Shown piece by piece: positions 1-5,822 of a DNA stretch of 11,384 nt (its first letter is position 1; every line of letters begins with the position of its first letter). A program made the position numbers and the translations under genes. The stretch lies in contig HF990538.1 in NCBI GenBank assembly GCA_000432135.1, positions 1-11,384 on the forward strand, in the 5' to 3' direction. The notes under the pieces were generated by a model, which was given only the letters and a program-made list of their open reading frames with translations, had not been told where the DNA came from and did no database searches. Origin of the DNA: Firmicutes bacterium CAG:124 (lineage in GTDB: Bacteria > Bacillota > Clostridia > Oscillospirales > Oscillospiraceae).

Positions 1-59
1 CCCCCCCCGCCGTGACTGGATGGCGCGGCTGTGCCGAAAATGGCGTCTTTCATGCTCAT
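1..59 (-). CDS. Start of a truncated gene, probably the VirB4-like ATPase
   Basis: Only about 19 codons are in the window. An ATG at 59-57 overlaps the TGA stop of the PrgI gene as ATGA, the usual sign of translational coupling. A second in-frame ATG lies at 53-51. The visible peptide begins MSMKDAIFGTAAPSSHGGG and ends in a glycine run encoded by a G8 tract at the window edge. Nothing in these residues identifies a family. The VirB4 guess rests only on order, because in Firmicutes conjugative elements the gene after prgI is very often the VirB4/TraE ATPase that powers the mating channel. The poly-G end could also be a low-quality contig end. Confidence 0.45.
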   Translation of the reverse strand, partial: MSMKDAIFGTAAPSSHGGG

Positions 60-364
60 GCCGAATGCACCTCCCCGCGGTAAAAGATCATGCGCCGGTG
101 CTTGCGCCAGTTTATCCACGCCTTGAGCCATCTGGTAAGGCTGTCACCGCCGATGCCAATGAGCGCAAAGCCGCCCACGGGAACGAGGATCGTCATTGTG
201 ACAATGATCTTCGGCATGAGCGTCAGCGGCAGAAGCGCGAGACAGAGAAAGAGAATCGGAATGCACAGGAGCACGGTTTCAACTGCGTTGCGGATCTCAA
301 ACACGCCGAACAGCTTACCCGCGTCCGTAAAATTTACGGGGATATGATAGGTTTCATAGCTCAT
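56..364 (-). CDS. PrgI family conjugation membrane protein
   Basis: Small protein of 102 residues with two hydrophobic segments, about residues 25-46 and 51-72, and a basic C-terminal tail (WRKHRR). An N-terminal YHIPVNF-type strand precedes the first helix, which fits the PrgI family of Gram-positive type IV secretion inner-membrane proteins (VirB3-like role beside VirB4). I chose the ATG at 364 because AGGAG then sits 9 nt upstream. An ATG two codons earlier (370) is possible but leaves only 3 nt. The start overlaps the end of the HTH gene and the stop overlaps the next ATG, so it is embedded in the mating-channel operon. Family assignment rests on size, topology and position; the sequence match is by recognition only. 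Confidence 0.8.
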   Translation of the reverse strand: MSYETYHIPVNFTDAGKLFGVFEIRNAVETVLLCIPILFLCLALLPLTLMPKIIVTMTILVPVGGFALIGIGGDSLTRWLKAWINWRKHRRMIFYRGEVHSA

Positions 365-623
365 ATTCATCTTCTCCTACGCGCTGCATCAGAGCGTTCC
401 GACATCTTTGATATTCCAGATGCAGACGCTCCGCATCTTCCATACGCTCTGTGAGGATACGTTCAAAGCCATTTTGAATTTTCTGAATGGTTTCCTGTTC
501 CGGCACACCCTCGCTCAGTTCCAACTCGCTGATCCGCTGCGCAGACAGGCCGCAGGCCCGGCCAAGTTCCACCATGCTGACATGGTGCCGCAGGCGGAGA
601 ATGCGGAATTTTCTGACCTTCAT
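354..623 (-). CDS. Small HTH (Cro/C1-type) DNA-binding protein
   Basis: 89 residues. About residues 14-45 form a Cro/C1-like helix-turn-helix (MVELGRACGLSAQRISELE, with the usual small residue at the turn and an ISELE recognition helix). About residues 46-85 look like one charged, largely helical extension. The ATG at 623 has a strong AAAGGAGG 5-7 nt upstream; the open frame continues upstream to 902, but that part is only antisense to or overlapping the hydrolase gene in another frame. The gene lies between the wall hydrolase (10-nt gap) and PrgI (11-nt overlap), so it is co-transcribed with structural channel genes. An autoregulatory role for the transfer operon is plausible, but no target site is proven. 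A palindrome in the 5522-5620 intergenic region is one candidate. Confidence 0.8.
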   Translation of the reverse strand: MKVRKFRILRLRHHVSMVELGRACGLSAQRISELELSEGVPEQETIQKIQNGFERILTERMEDAERLHLEYQRCRNALMQRVGEDEYEL

Positions 624-633
624 AGGCCCTCCT

Positions 634-1989
634 TTATTCGTCATATTGTATGTACGGGATTTTGCACCAGCCCTGCCAGCCGCGCCCCTCGACCTTCGTG
701 CGGACAACACCGTACTGTGTGCCCATCGCTTCAATGGCATAGCCGTTCCCGACGTAGACGCCCCAGTGTCCCTGCTTCCAAAGACCAAGTCCAACGATAT
801 CGGGCATCGTGTCCATACCGCCGTACTCGGCGCCGTTTTCCTTGGCAGAAGCATACATCTGATCCGCAGTATAGTCCGGCATTCCGTTTGTGTTGTAGTC
901 AATGGTCAGCGTGTCGGGATTCAGCCAGCCGTAGCCTTTGAGAAGGCCCACACAGTCCGTCGTGCGGCGGCCAAGCCAGTGTTCGCGGATAAATGTTTCC
1001 GACGCGCCGATATCCGGGTATTGCTCCAGCTTGTATTGGAGCATGGATTCCGTCAGGACATTTCCGAACGTGCCCCACACATATCCCCAGCCATGCTCCC
1101 ACGCCTGCATCGCATAGGCAGCGAGATCATGGTTGTTTTTTGTGCGCGGATTCGTAAAACCGGAGATATCAATGGTGTTGTCGGCACTGCCGCCGCTTTC
1201 CGCGCCGCCTCCGCCGCCGGGCGAGGGCTCGGTCGGGCCGGTGTAGCCGGTATCGCCTGCATAGCTGGGCTTATAGGGTTCAAATTTATCTTTGTATTTA
1301 TTGACTGCGTCGCTCTCGTAGATCGTCTCAAACAACGCACCCGCCCACGTTCTGGCGTCCTCATCGAACCCCAGATCATCCATGAGCTTGTCTTTATCGA
1401 GCGGTTGAAAGATAATGCGGAGGACAGTCTGCGCACCGGAGGATTCCAGCCGTGTCGTGTGCTTGAGATTGGAGATCAGAAGTGACTGAACCTCCTCCGG
1501 CTTCATTTCGGACAAATCCTGTTTGTGGGCGACGGAGTTGATGGCGATATACCAGCAGAGATCTTCTTCATCAAACTTGCTGGACACACGGATCTCATCA
1601 ATCGTAACGCCCTGATTCTCATACGCGGCAGCTTCGCCGGTGATGATGGCGTCCTGCTGCGTCTTTTCAAAGTCCTCCAACGATAGATATGCGCCGCCGA
1701 TGGAAAGTGCCTGCTCCCGCATGGTGATCTGCGGGTTCTTTTCGGACGTTTCATAGCCGAAAAACATATTCGGCATGGCGGAGATCACGAACATCGGGAT
1801 CACGACGACGGCAATGACGAAGCCGACAGCAAATTTCACGATGGTCGGCAGCGCTTCTTTCGCGGCGGCGATGGCCGCGCCATGCAGCCCTCCGGCAAGC
1901 GCTGCCCGCACGATGCGGGCGGCCGCCTTGATCTTCCGGGCCGCGTCTGCCACGACTTGCAGCGCGGAGCGCCGGTTCTGGTCATTCAT
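634..1989 (-). CDS. Membrane-anchored NlpC/P60-type peptidoglycan hydrolase of the conjugation system
   Basis: 451 residues. The N-terminus is a basic amphipathic cytoplasmic stretch, followed by one transmembrane helix at about 50-71. A mixed alpha/beta region of no family I recognise covers about 80-235, then a Gly/Pro/Ser-rich linker (240-268). The C-terminal domain (about 285-451) carries an NlpC/P60-like catalytic set: Cys346 in TTDCVGLLKGYGW, His408 in QGHWGVYVGNG and probably Glu420 as the third residue. It would cut peptidoglycan at the mating site, the job of VirB1 or CwlT-type enzymes. CwlT of Tn916 also has a lysozyme domain, and none is recognisable here. The ATG at 1989 overlaps the stop of the VirB6-like gene by 8 nt, with AGGAGG 9 nt upstream. 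Confidence 0.85.
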   Translation of the reverse strand: MNDQNRRSALQVVADAARKIKAAARIVRAALAGGLHGAAIAAAKEALPTIVKFAVGFVIAVVVIPMFVISAMPNMFFGYETSEKNPQITMREQALSIGGAYLSLEDFEKTQQDAIITGEAAAYENQGVTIDEIRVSSKFDEEDLCWYIAINSVAHKQDLSEMKPEEVQSLLISNLKHTTRLESSGAQTVLRIIFQPLDKDKLMDDLGFDEDARTWAGALFETIYESDAVNKYKDKFEPYKPSYAGDTGYTGPTEPSPGGGGGAESGGSADNTIDISGFTNPRTKNNHDLAAYAMQAWEHGWGYVWGTFGNVLTESMLQYKLEQYPDIGASETFIREHWLGRRTTDCVGLLKGYGWLNPDTLTIDYNTNGMPDYTADQMYASAKENGAEYGGMDTMPDIVGLGLWKQGHWGVYVGNGYAIEAMGTQYGVVRTKVEGRGWQGWCKIPYIQYDE

Positions 1990-4900
1990 CGTTTGTTACC
2001 TCCTGCTTCTCTTGCGGGCGCCTCGTCGTCTTCTGCGAGGCTTCATGCAAATCGAGATGCGACGGAATGGATTCCGGTGTTCGGCCGGTCAGCGGAACGA
2101 ACGGCTTCTTTGCCGTCTTTTCCGAGGTGGGCTTCTGCGCCGCCGATGCTGCTTCCGTGTTGATCCCAACTGCTGTGGGCGCGATTCCTGCGGTACCGGG
2201 GCGATGGTAGAGCGTCTGCTCCTTCTTCTGCGGCTCCGACTGTGTGCCAGCCTTGCGTTCCTGCGGTGCCGGACGCTTGGCGGATGCTTCCGCTGCTGGG
2301 CTTCTTTGCGGCCCGCGCGATTCCTGCGATACCGGAGTCGGTGCGGTCATGCTGCCCGTTGAAACCGGAGCTGCCGGTTTTCTGCGCTGTCGGTCGGAAA
2401 GAACACCAGAGGGAGCGTGTGTGACAGTCTGCGGCGTCGGCTTTTCTGCGCTGCCGTTCTGTGCGGGGAGTGGGCGCTGCGAAGCACGCTGCTCCGCTGA
2501 ACGCGCCGCATCCGGCCGCGTGGTCGAGTGCGGGGATGCACCAGCTTCGCGGTTGGGGAATGGCGCTGCCGGGGATATCGGCTTTTCTGCGCCGCCGTTC
2601 TGCGCAGGGATTGGGCGCTGCGAAGCGCGCTGTTCTGCCGGACGCGCTGCATCAGGCCGTGTGGTCGAGCGCGGAGGCATACCAACTTCGCGGTTGGAAG
2701 ACGGCGCTGCGGGAGCCGGATGCTCCCGAGTTGTGGAGCGACCATCCATGCGGGTTCCGCTGGTCGGCTGCGCCGCGCCGCTGGACTGCTGCGCAGAAAC
2801 ATGATTCTGCTGCGTGATCTGGGTGGTGCCATTCGCAGAAACGCGCGTCGTTTGCTGCACCGGCTGGGTATAGCGTCCGCCGATGGACGTGCGCTGCGTT
2901 CCTGCCGTACCGGGCGCTGGCGTATTCTGCGGGCTGCCCGGTTGCTGCGGCCGCGCACCAGTTCCTGCGGTATCGCGGATCAGTGCAGAACGGGAGACAT
3001 CTGCCGAATGGGAAGCTGGCTGTTTTCCTGCCGTACCGTTTGGTGCAGATGTTGGCTGCACACCGATATGCGGCGCAGACGGGTTTCCTGCCATACCGGA
3101 TCGCGGAGAGGTAGGAGAAGACGGATGTTCTGCTGCTGGCTGCGCACCTGCCGTGTTCGGAGTCTGCACAAAGGTATTGCGCTGCTGCGTGGTTTCTGTA
3201 TGCGCAGACTGCATCTGACCTTTTCCTGCGCCGCCGACAGGCTGTGCCGGGCTGCGCGGAGTGGCAGACGGCGATGCCGGAGTGTTTGGCGCTGCATTGG
3301 GCGCGGCTGTATTCGGTGCGCTCCGCTGTGTGTCAGGCGGCTGCACAAAGGTGCTGCGCTGCTGTGCGGATTCGGTCTGTACCGTCTGTCCCTGTGCGCT
3401 GCTGCTGTGATACGACTTTCCTGCACCCCCGGCCGGCTGATTGGTACTGCGCGGCGGATTTTGGCCTGCCGCTTTTCCTGCCGTGCCGGGCAAAACAGTC
3501 CCGCCGCGATTCTGCACTGTTGTGCTGCTGCGCGGATGGGATTCCGACTGAGAATGTGCGGTCTGCTCCTGCTGCGTATTCTGTGTGACCGCGCCGCCCA
3601 TGGCGGGCTGCGAAGTATCCGCACGATGATACGGCGCATTGGGCGCTGTTTTTCCTGCCGCGGGTGCTGCATTGTTCTTTGGCGTCGCCACATGACCCGG
3701 CGCACGTCTTGTGCCGGGCGGCACAGCTGTTTTCCGCGTGGAGTTAGGCTGCTTGCCATTTCCGGCAGGCGCGGCTTGAGGGAATGCGCCCGCCATCTTT
3801 TCTGCGGCAGACTGTACAGTATCCGTCTGTGCCGCAGAAGTCTGCGCGGAAACAGATTCCTGACTGGATGCAGGACTTGTGCTGCTTTGCTGCGCAGACG
3901 CGCTATGATGATAGCCGTTTGCATACGAGGGCGCGTTGACATTGGACGTATTGCCGCCGCCAGTGCGTGGGCCAGTCGGTGCGCTTGGCTTGGGTTTCCC
4001 GCTGCCGCCGCGCGGCTGATGGCCATTTTTGCCGATGGTATGCGCTGCATTGGACAGCAGTGAGCGCACGACCATCATCGTCATTGCGCCGGGGAAGCCG
4101 CGGCCTAATGGATCGCCTGTCATGGCCGGATTCAGGCCGATTCGCGCAAGGATGCTGTCTGCCTTTTTCGCCACCTTGACGATGGTAATGACCAGCACCA
4201 TCCACGGCAGCACGTCAAGGCCGCTCGGATAGTAGGACAGCACAGATAAAAGCATCTTGACGAACATCACGTTCGTCGCCATCAGCAGACACATGGAGCC
4301 GAACATCCGGCACCAGCCATTAAAAATGTCCGACGTGTTATAGGACAGCACGGATAAAAGCATCTTGACGAACATCACGTTTGTCGCCATCAGCAGACAC
4401 ATCGAGCCGAACATCCGGCACCAGCCATTAAAAATGTCCGACGTGTTCCGGCTGCCGCCCATGCCAAAGGCCAGCGGCGAGGTGATCGTCAGCACGGCGA
4501 GGATGAAATACCGCTCCGCCATTTCCATAATGAGTTTGAACGTCTGGAACATGACGATAATGCCGCAGATCACGACGAGCAGCCACGATCCGGTCAGCCC
4601 GCCGAAGGACGCTTCATCTGCGAATGTAATATTCACAGCGTCCGGCATTTCCAGAAGTGCAATGACAGTCGAGGTCATATTTAACCCCAATTCGCAGATC
4701 TGCGGACTTGCGACCAGCAGAAACGAAAAGGCAAACGTCCGGGTAAAAAGCAGCTTCGGGTCTTCAGCATCAAAGCCAAGGCCCGCTGCCATGCCGCGCG
4801 TGGCCTGAAAGACAAGATTGCCGATGAGCAGTGCCCAGCCGACGCCCAGCATGATCTGGCGGATGGTGTCGATGATGGGAATGTGCTCTCGCAGGTACGC

Positions 4901-5008
4901 GAAATCCAGACTCATGAGGTCAAACAGCACAGACGCGAAATACTCCCAGCATTCCAGAATCAGGCCGTAGATCCATTCGATAAAGCCCTGAAAGAGCAGC
5001 TCCAGCAA
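1982..5008 (-). CDS. VirB6/TrbL-like mating-channel membrane protein with a very long low-complexity tail
   Basis: 1008 residues. About residues 1-285 form a polytopic membrane domain with hydrophobic segments near 52-70, 91-106, 140-158, 165-183, 200-222, 236-258 and 263-280. This fits VirB6/TrbL-type channel proteins of Gram-positive conjugation systems. Residues 188-223 and 224-259 are the same 36-residue segment in tandem. From about 325 to 1008 the chain is Pro/Ala/Gln/Ser/Thr-rich and probably disordered, with further internal repeats. Such tails occur in Firmicutes VirB6-like proteins, but this one is more than twice the length of the membrane part. Start is TTG at 5008, supported by GGAGGTGA 6 nt upstream. 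It follows the pilin by 45 nt and overlaps the hydrolase gene. Confidence 0.8.
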   Translation of the reverse strand: MLELLFQGFIEWIYGLILECWEYFASVLFDLMSLDFAYLREHIPIIDTIRQIMLGVGWALLIGNLVFQATRGMAAGLGFDAEDPKLLFTRTFAFSFLLVASPQICELGLNMTSTVIALLEMPDAVNITFADEASFGGLTGSWLLVVICGIIVMFQTFKLIMEMAERYFILAVLTITSPLAFGMGGSRNTSDIFNGWCRMFGSMCLLMATNVMFVKMLLSVLSYNTSDIFNGWCRMFGSMCLLMATNVMFVKMLLSVLSYYPSGLDVLPWMVLVITIVKVAKKADSILARIGLNPAMTGDPLGRGFPGAMTMMVVRSLLSNAAHTIGKNGHQPRGGSGKPKPSAPTGPRTGGGNTSNVNAPSYANGYHHSASAQQSSTSPASSQESVSAQTSAAQTDTVQSAAEKMAGAFPQAAPAGNGKQPNSTRKTAVPPGTRRAPGHVATPKNNAAPAAGKTAPNAPYHRADTSQPAMGGAVTQNTQQEQTAHSQSESHPRSSTTVQNRGGTVLPGTAGKAAGQNPPRSTNQPAGGAGKSYHSSSAQGQTVQTESAQQRSTFVQPPDTQRSAPNTAAPNAAPNTPASPSATPRSPAQPVGGAGKGQMQSAHTETTQQRNTFVQTPNTAGAQPAAEHPSSPTSPRSGMAGNPSAPHIGVQPTSAPNGTAGKQPASHSADVSRSALIRDTAGTGARPQQPGSPQNTPAPGTAGTQRTSIGGRYTQPVQQTTRVSANGTTQITQQNHVSAQQSSGAAQPTSGTRMDGRSTTREHPAPAAPSSNREVGMPPRSTTRPDAARPAEQRASQRPIPAQNGGAEKPISPAAPFPNREAGASPHSTTRPDAARSAEQRASQRPLPAQNGSAEKPTPQTVTHAPSGVLSDRQRRKPAAPVSTGSMTAPTPVSQESRGPQRSPAAEASAKRPAPQERKAGTQSEPQKKEQTLYHRPGTAGIAPTAVGINTEAASAAQKPTSEKTAKKPFVPLTGRTPESIPSHLDLHEASQKTTRRPQEKQEVTNDE
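2438..2719 (-). repeat. Two tandem 141-bp repeats in the tail of the VirB6-like gene
   Basis: Two 47-residue units, protein residues 764-810 and 811-857, with DNA at 2579-2719 and 2438-2578. Both share cores such as STTRPDAAR, AEQRASQRP and PAQNG, and end in AEKP. The offset is exactly 141 bp and in frame. They have diverged more than the membrane-segment duplication, so they are older or under weaker constraint. Confidence 0.85.
3146..3439 (-). repeat. Degenerate repeat pair in the VirB6-like tail
   Basis: Protein residues 524-561 and 589-621 share the order QP-GGAGK, a Ser/Gln-rich spacer, T-QQR, TFVQ and P-T. The intervening part is Ala/Pro/Asn-rich. Short GTAGK-like motifs recur elsewhere in the tail, suggesting it grew by repeated slippage or unequal exchange. 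The boundaries are approximate. Confidence 0.6.
4232..4447 (-). repeat. Perfectly in-frame 108-bp tandem duplication in the VirB6-like gene
   Basis: Copies lie at 4340-4447 (residues 188-223) and 4232-4339 (residues 224-259). The two 36-residue products are identical, yet the DNA differs at four positions by my count, all synonymous (Ser, Thr, Ser, Tyr codons). The unit contains one hydrophobic segment, so the duplication adds a predicted transmembrane pass. Confidence 0.95.
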
Positions 5009-5014
5009 GCACCG

Positions 5015-5022
5015 TCACCTCC
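5015..5022 (-). promoter_or_regulatory. Strong ribosome-binding site that decides the TTG start of the VirB6-like gene
   Basis: On the minus strand this reads GGAGGTGA, an extended match to the anti-Shine-Dalgarno sequence, 6 nt before the TTG at 5008. No in-frame ATG lies nearby at the right distance, so TTG is the most likely initiator. Confidence 0.75.
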
Positions 5023-5053
5023 GTTCCGCGCCGGATGATTCTGTCCTGACTTT

Positions 5054-5521
5054 TTAACTCTGGATCGTTGCAAGGCCCTGAAACAGCGGCGCAACGTAGG
5101 CGATGAACGCACCGATGCCGTTGATGACCGCCCACGCGATCCAGATGCGGCGCAGCCAGTCCCACGCCTGATCGACCTTGTGCTGGTTGTTGGAGAGCTT
5201 CGCGCCGACGACCGCGACAGCGGACATCAGGCCGGCCAGCACCGTGCTGACGCCTGCGATCTTGTTATAAACGTCCACAATGATGCGGTTTGCCGCCGTC
5301 CACATATCCTCATTATTGGAGAGCTTCGCGCCGACGACCGCGACGGCGGACATTAGGCCGGCCAGCACCGTGCTGATGCCTGCGATCTTGTTGTAAACGT
5401 CCACAATGATGCGGTTTGCCGCCGTCCACATATCCTCGACGGCAAACGCCTGCACACAAAACAGACTGACGCACAGCAAAAGCAGCAGGCAGAGTGTATA
5501 AAAACGATATAGCTTTTTCAT
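5054..5521 (-). CDS. VirB2/TrbC-like pilin with a duplicated membrane segment
   Basis: 155 residues. The signal peptide covers about 1-27 (MKK start, Leu/Cys-rich core, AFA cleavage site). The mature protein has an amphipathic stretch and a hydrophobic helix (about 48-66), the same unit again (about 90-108), a polar loop (NNQHKVDQAWDWLRR) and a last hydrophobic helix (about 127-145). Without the duplication it would have the two-helix hairpin layout of VirB2/TrbC-type pilins, which make the extracellular conduit in conjugation. Its position as first gene of the channel operon supports this. The ATG at 5521 has GGAGG 5 nt upstream; codons upstream in the same frame lack coding character. The VirB2-like call rests on topology and context, not on a profile search. 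Confidence 0.75.
   Translation of the reverse strand: MKKLYRFYTLCLLLLLCVSLFCVQAFAVEDMWTAANRIIVDVYNKIAGISTVLAGLMSAVAVVGAKLSNNEDMWTAANRIIVDVYNKIAGVSTVLAGLMSAVAVVGAKLSNNQHKVDQAWDWLRRIWIAWAVINGIGAFIAYVAPLFQGLATIQS
5186..5437 (-). repeat. In-frame 126-bp tandem duplication in the pilin gene
   Basis: Copies lie at 5312-5437 (residues 29-70) and 5186-5311 (residues 71-112). The 42-residue units differ by one Ile/Val exchange. The DNA differs at six positions by my count, all transitions and five of them synonymous. Each unit holds the amphipathic stretch, one hydrophobic helix and the polar SNN end. Confidence 0.95.
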
Positions 5522-5568
5522 TGATTCCTCCAAAAATGGATGTACCGAAGACTGATCAGCCCCCGGCG

Positions 5569-5597
5569 TTGAAATGTTCACATTTGAGCGATAAACT
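5569..5597 (+). promoter_or_regulatory. Sigma-A-like promoter for the plus-strand zinc-ribbon gene
   Basis: TTGAAA at 5569-5574 (5 of 6 consensus) is separated by exactly 17 bp from TAAACT at 5592-5597 (4 of 6). The predicted start is around 5604, giving a leader of about 17 nt that just holds the ribosome-binding site. No comparably good minus-strand promoter for the pilin operon is visible in this interval. Confidence 0.5.
5572..5585. promoter_or_regulatory. Palindrome inside the promoter spacer, possible operator
   Basis: AAATGT-TC-ACATTT is a perfect 6-bp inverted repeat with a 2-nt centre. It overlaps the -35 box and spacer of the plus-strand promoter, and lies about 50 bp upstream of the pilin start on the other strand. 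A bound repressor could affect both directions. The HTH protein at 354-623 is a candidate binder by context only. Confidence 0.35.
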
Positions 5598-5605
5598 AAA
5601 AATAT

Positions 5606-5612
5606 AAAGGAG
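5606..5612 (+). promoter_or_regulatory. Ribosome-binding site of the small zinc-ribbon gene
   Basis: AAAGGAG sits 8 nt upstream of the ATG at 5621. Its quality argues that the short plus-strand reading frame is or recently was a real gene, although it is too short and too broken to stand out as an open frame. Confidence 0.65.
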
Positions 5613-5620
5613 TGAACGCC

Positions 5621-5787
5621 ATGCTCTACGCATGTAATACCTGTGAGCAAACCTTTTCTTCATGCCGCAGCAGTGCCCGGAGTGCGGGTGTATGACGGTG
5701 CGCAAAGCGACCGAGGAAGAACAGACCGCCTATGAATTGGAGCAAGCCCTATCCTGGCAGGCTGCGCACAACAGAAAAGAAGCATAA
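5621..5787 (+). pseudogene. Small zinc-ribbon protein gene interrupted by a -1 frameshift
   Basis: Reading from the ATG at 5621 gives MLYACNTCEQTF, then a premature TGA at 5693-5695 (24 aa). Shifting frame at the T4 run 5654-5657, as if one T were missing, continues with MPQQCPECGCMTVRKATEEE to a TAA at 5785-5787. The composite 55-residue product has paired CxxC motifs (Cys5/Cys8 and Cys19/Cys22), i.e. a rubredoxin-like zinc ribbon, followed by a charged helix. I recognise this as a type of small zinc-ribbon protein seen in Clostridia, with no assigned function. It has its own promoter, ribosome-binding site and terminator, and is the only plus-strand gene here. The break may be a real mutation, a sequencing error in a homopolymer, or less likely recoding; the slip site is not a canonical slippery heptamer. 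Confidence 0.65.
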
Positions 5788-5820
5788 ACCTGAGAACGGA
5801 AACCCGTTCTCAGGTTTTTT
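5787..5820 (+). terminator. Intrinsic terminator between the zinc-ribbon gene and the surface operon, possibly bidirectional
   Basis: A perfect 13-bp stem (5787-5799 pairing with 5804-5816) closes a 4-nt loop and runs into TTTTTT at 5815-5820. It directly follows the zinc-ribbon stop on the plus strand. On the minus strand the hairpin lies 3 bp after the stop of the 767-aa gene, but only a short TTTAT follows, so termination in that direction is weaker. Confidence 0.85.
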
Positions 5821-5822
5821 GA

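Noticed and set aside
624..902. Extended N-terminus of the HTH protein up to 902
   Set aside because: The extension overlaps the hydrolase gene in another frame and lacks a start signal, while the ATG at 623 has a strong AGGAGG at proper spacing.
487..1485. 332-codon plus-strand open frame across the hydrolase gene
   Set aside because: It is antisense to a protein with clear catalytic motifs and a good start, and its translation has no domain features or start signal.
2528..4063. 511-codon open frame on the plus strand
   Set aside because: It is the antisense shadow of the low-complexity VirB6-like tail: very Arg/Cys/Leu-rich, no ribosome-binding site, no recognisable domain.
4232..4447. 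Direct repeats as transposon target or attachment sites
   Set aside because: The copies are adjacent with nothing between them, in frame and inside a gene, so they are a tandem duplication.
5522..5650. Longer pilin start at 5650
   Set aside because: The extra 43 residues precede a textbook signal peptide and overlap the plus-strand promoter and zinc-ribbon gene; the ATG at 5521 has GGAGG 5 nt upstream.
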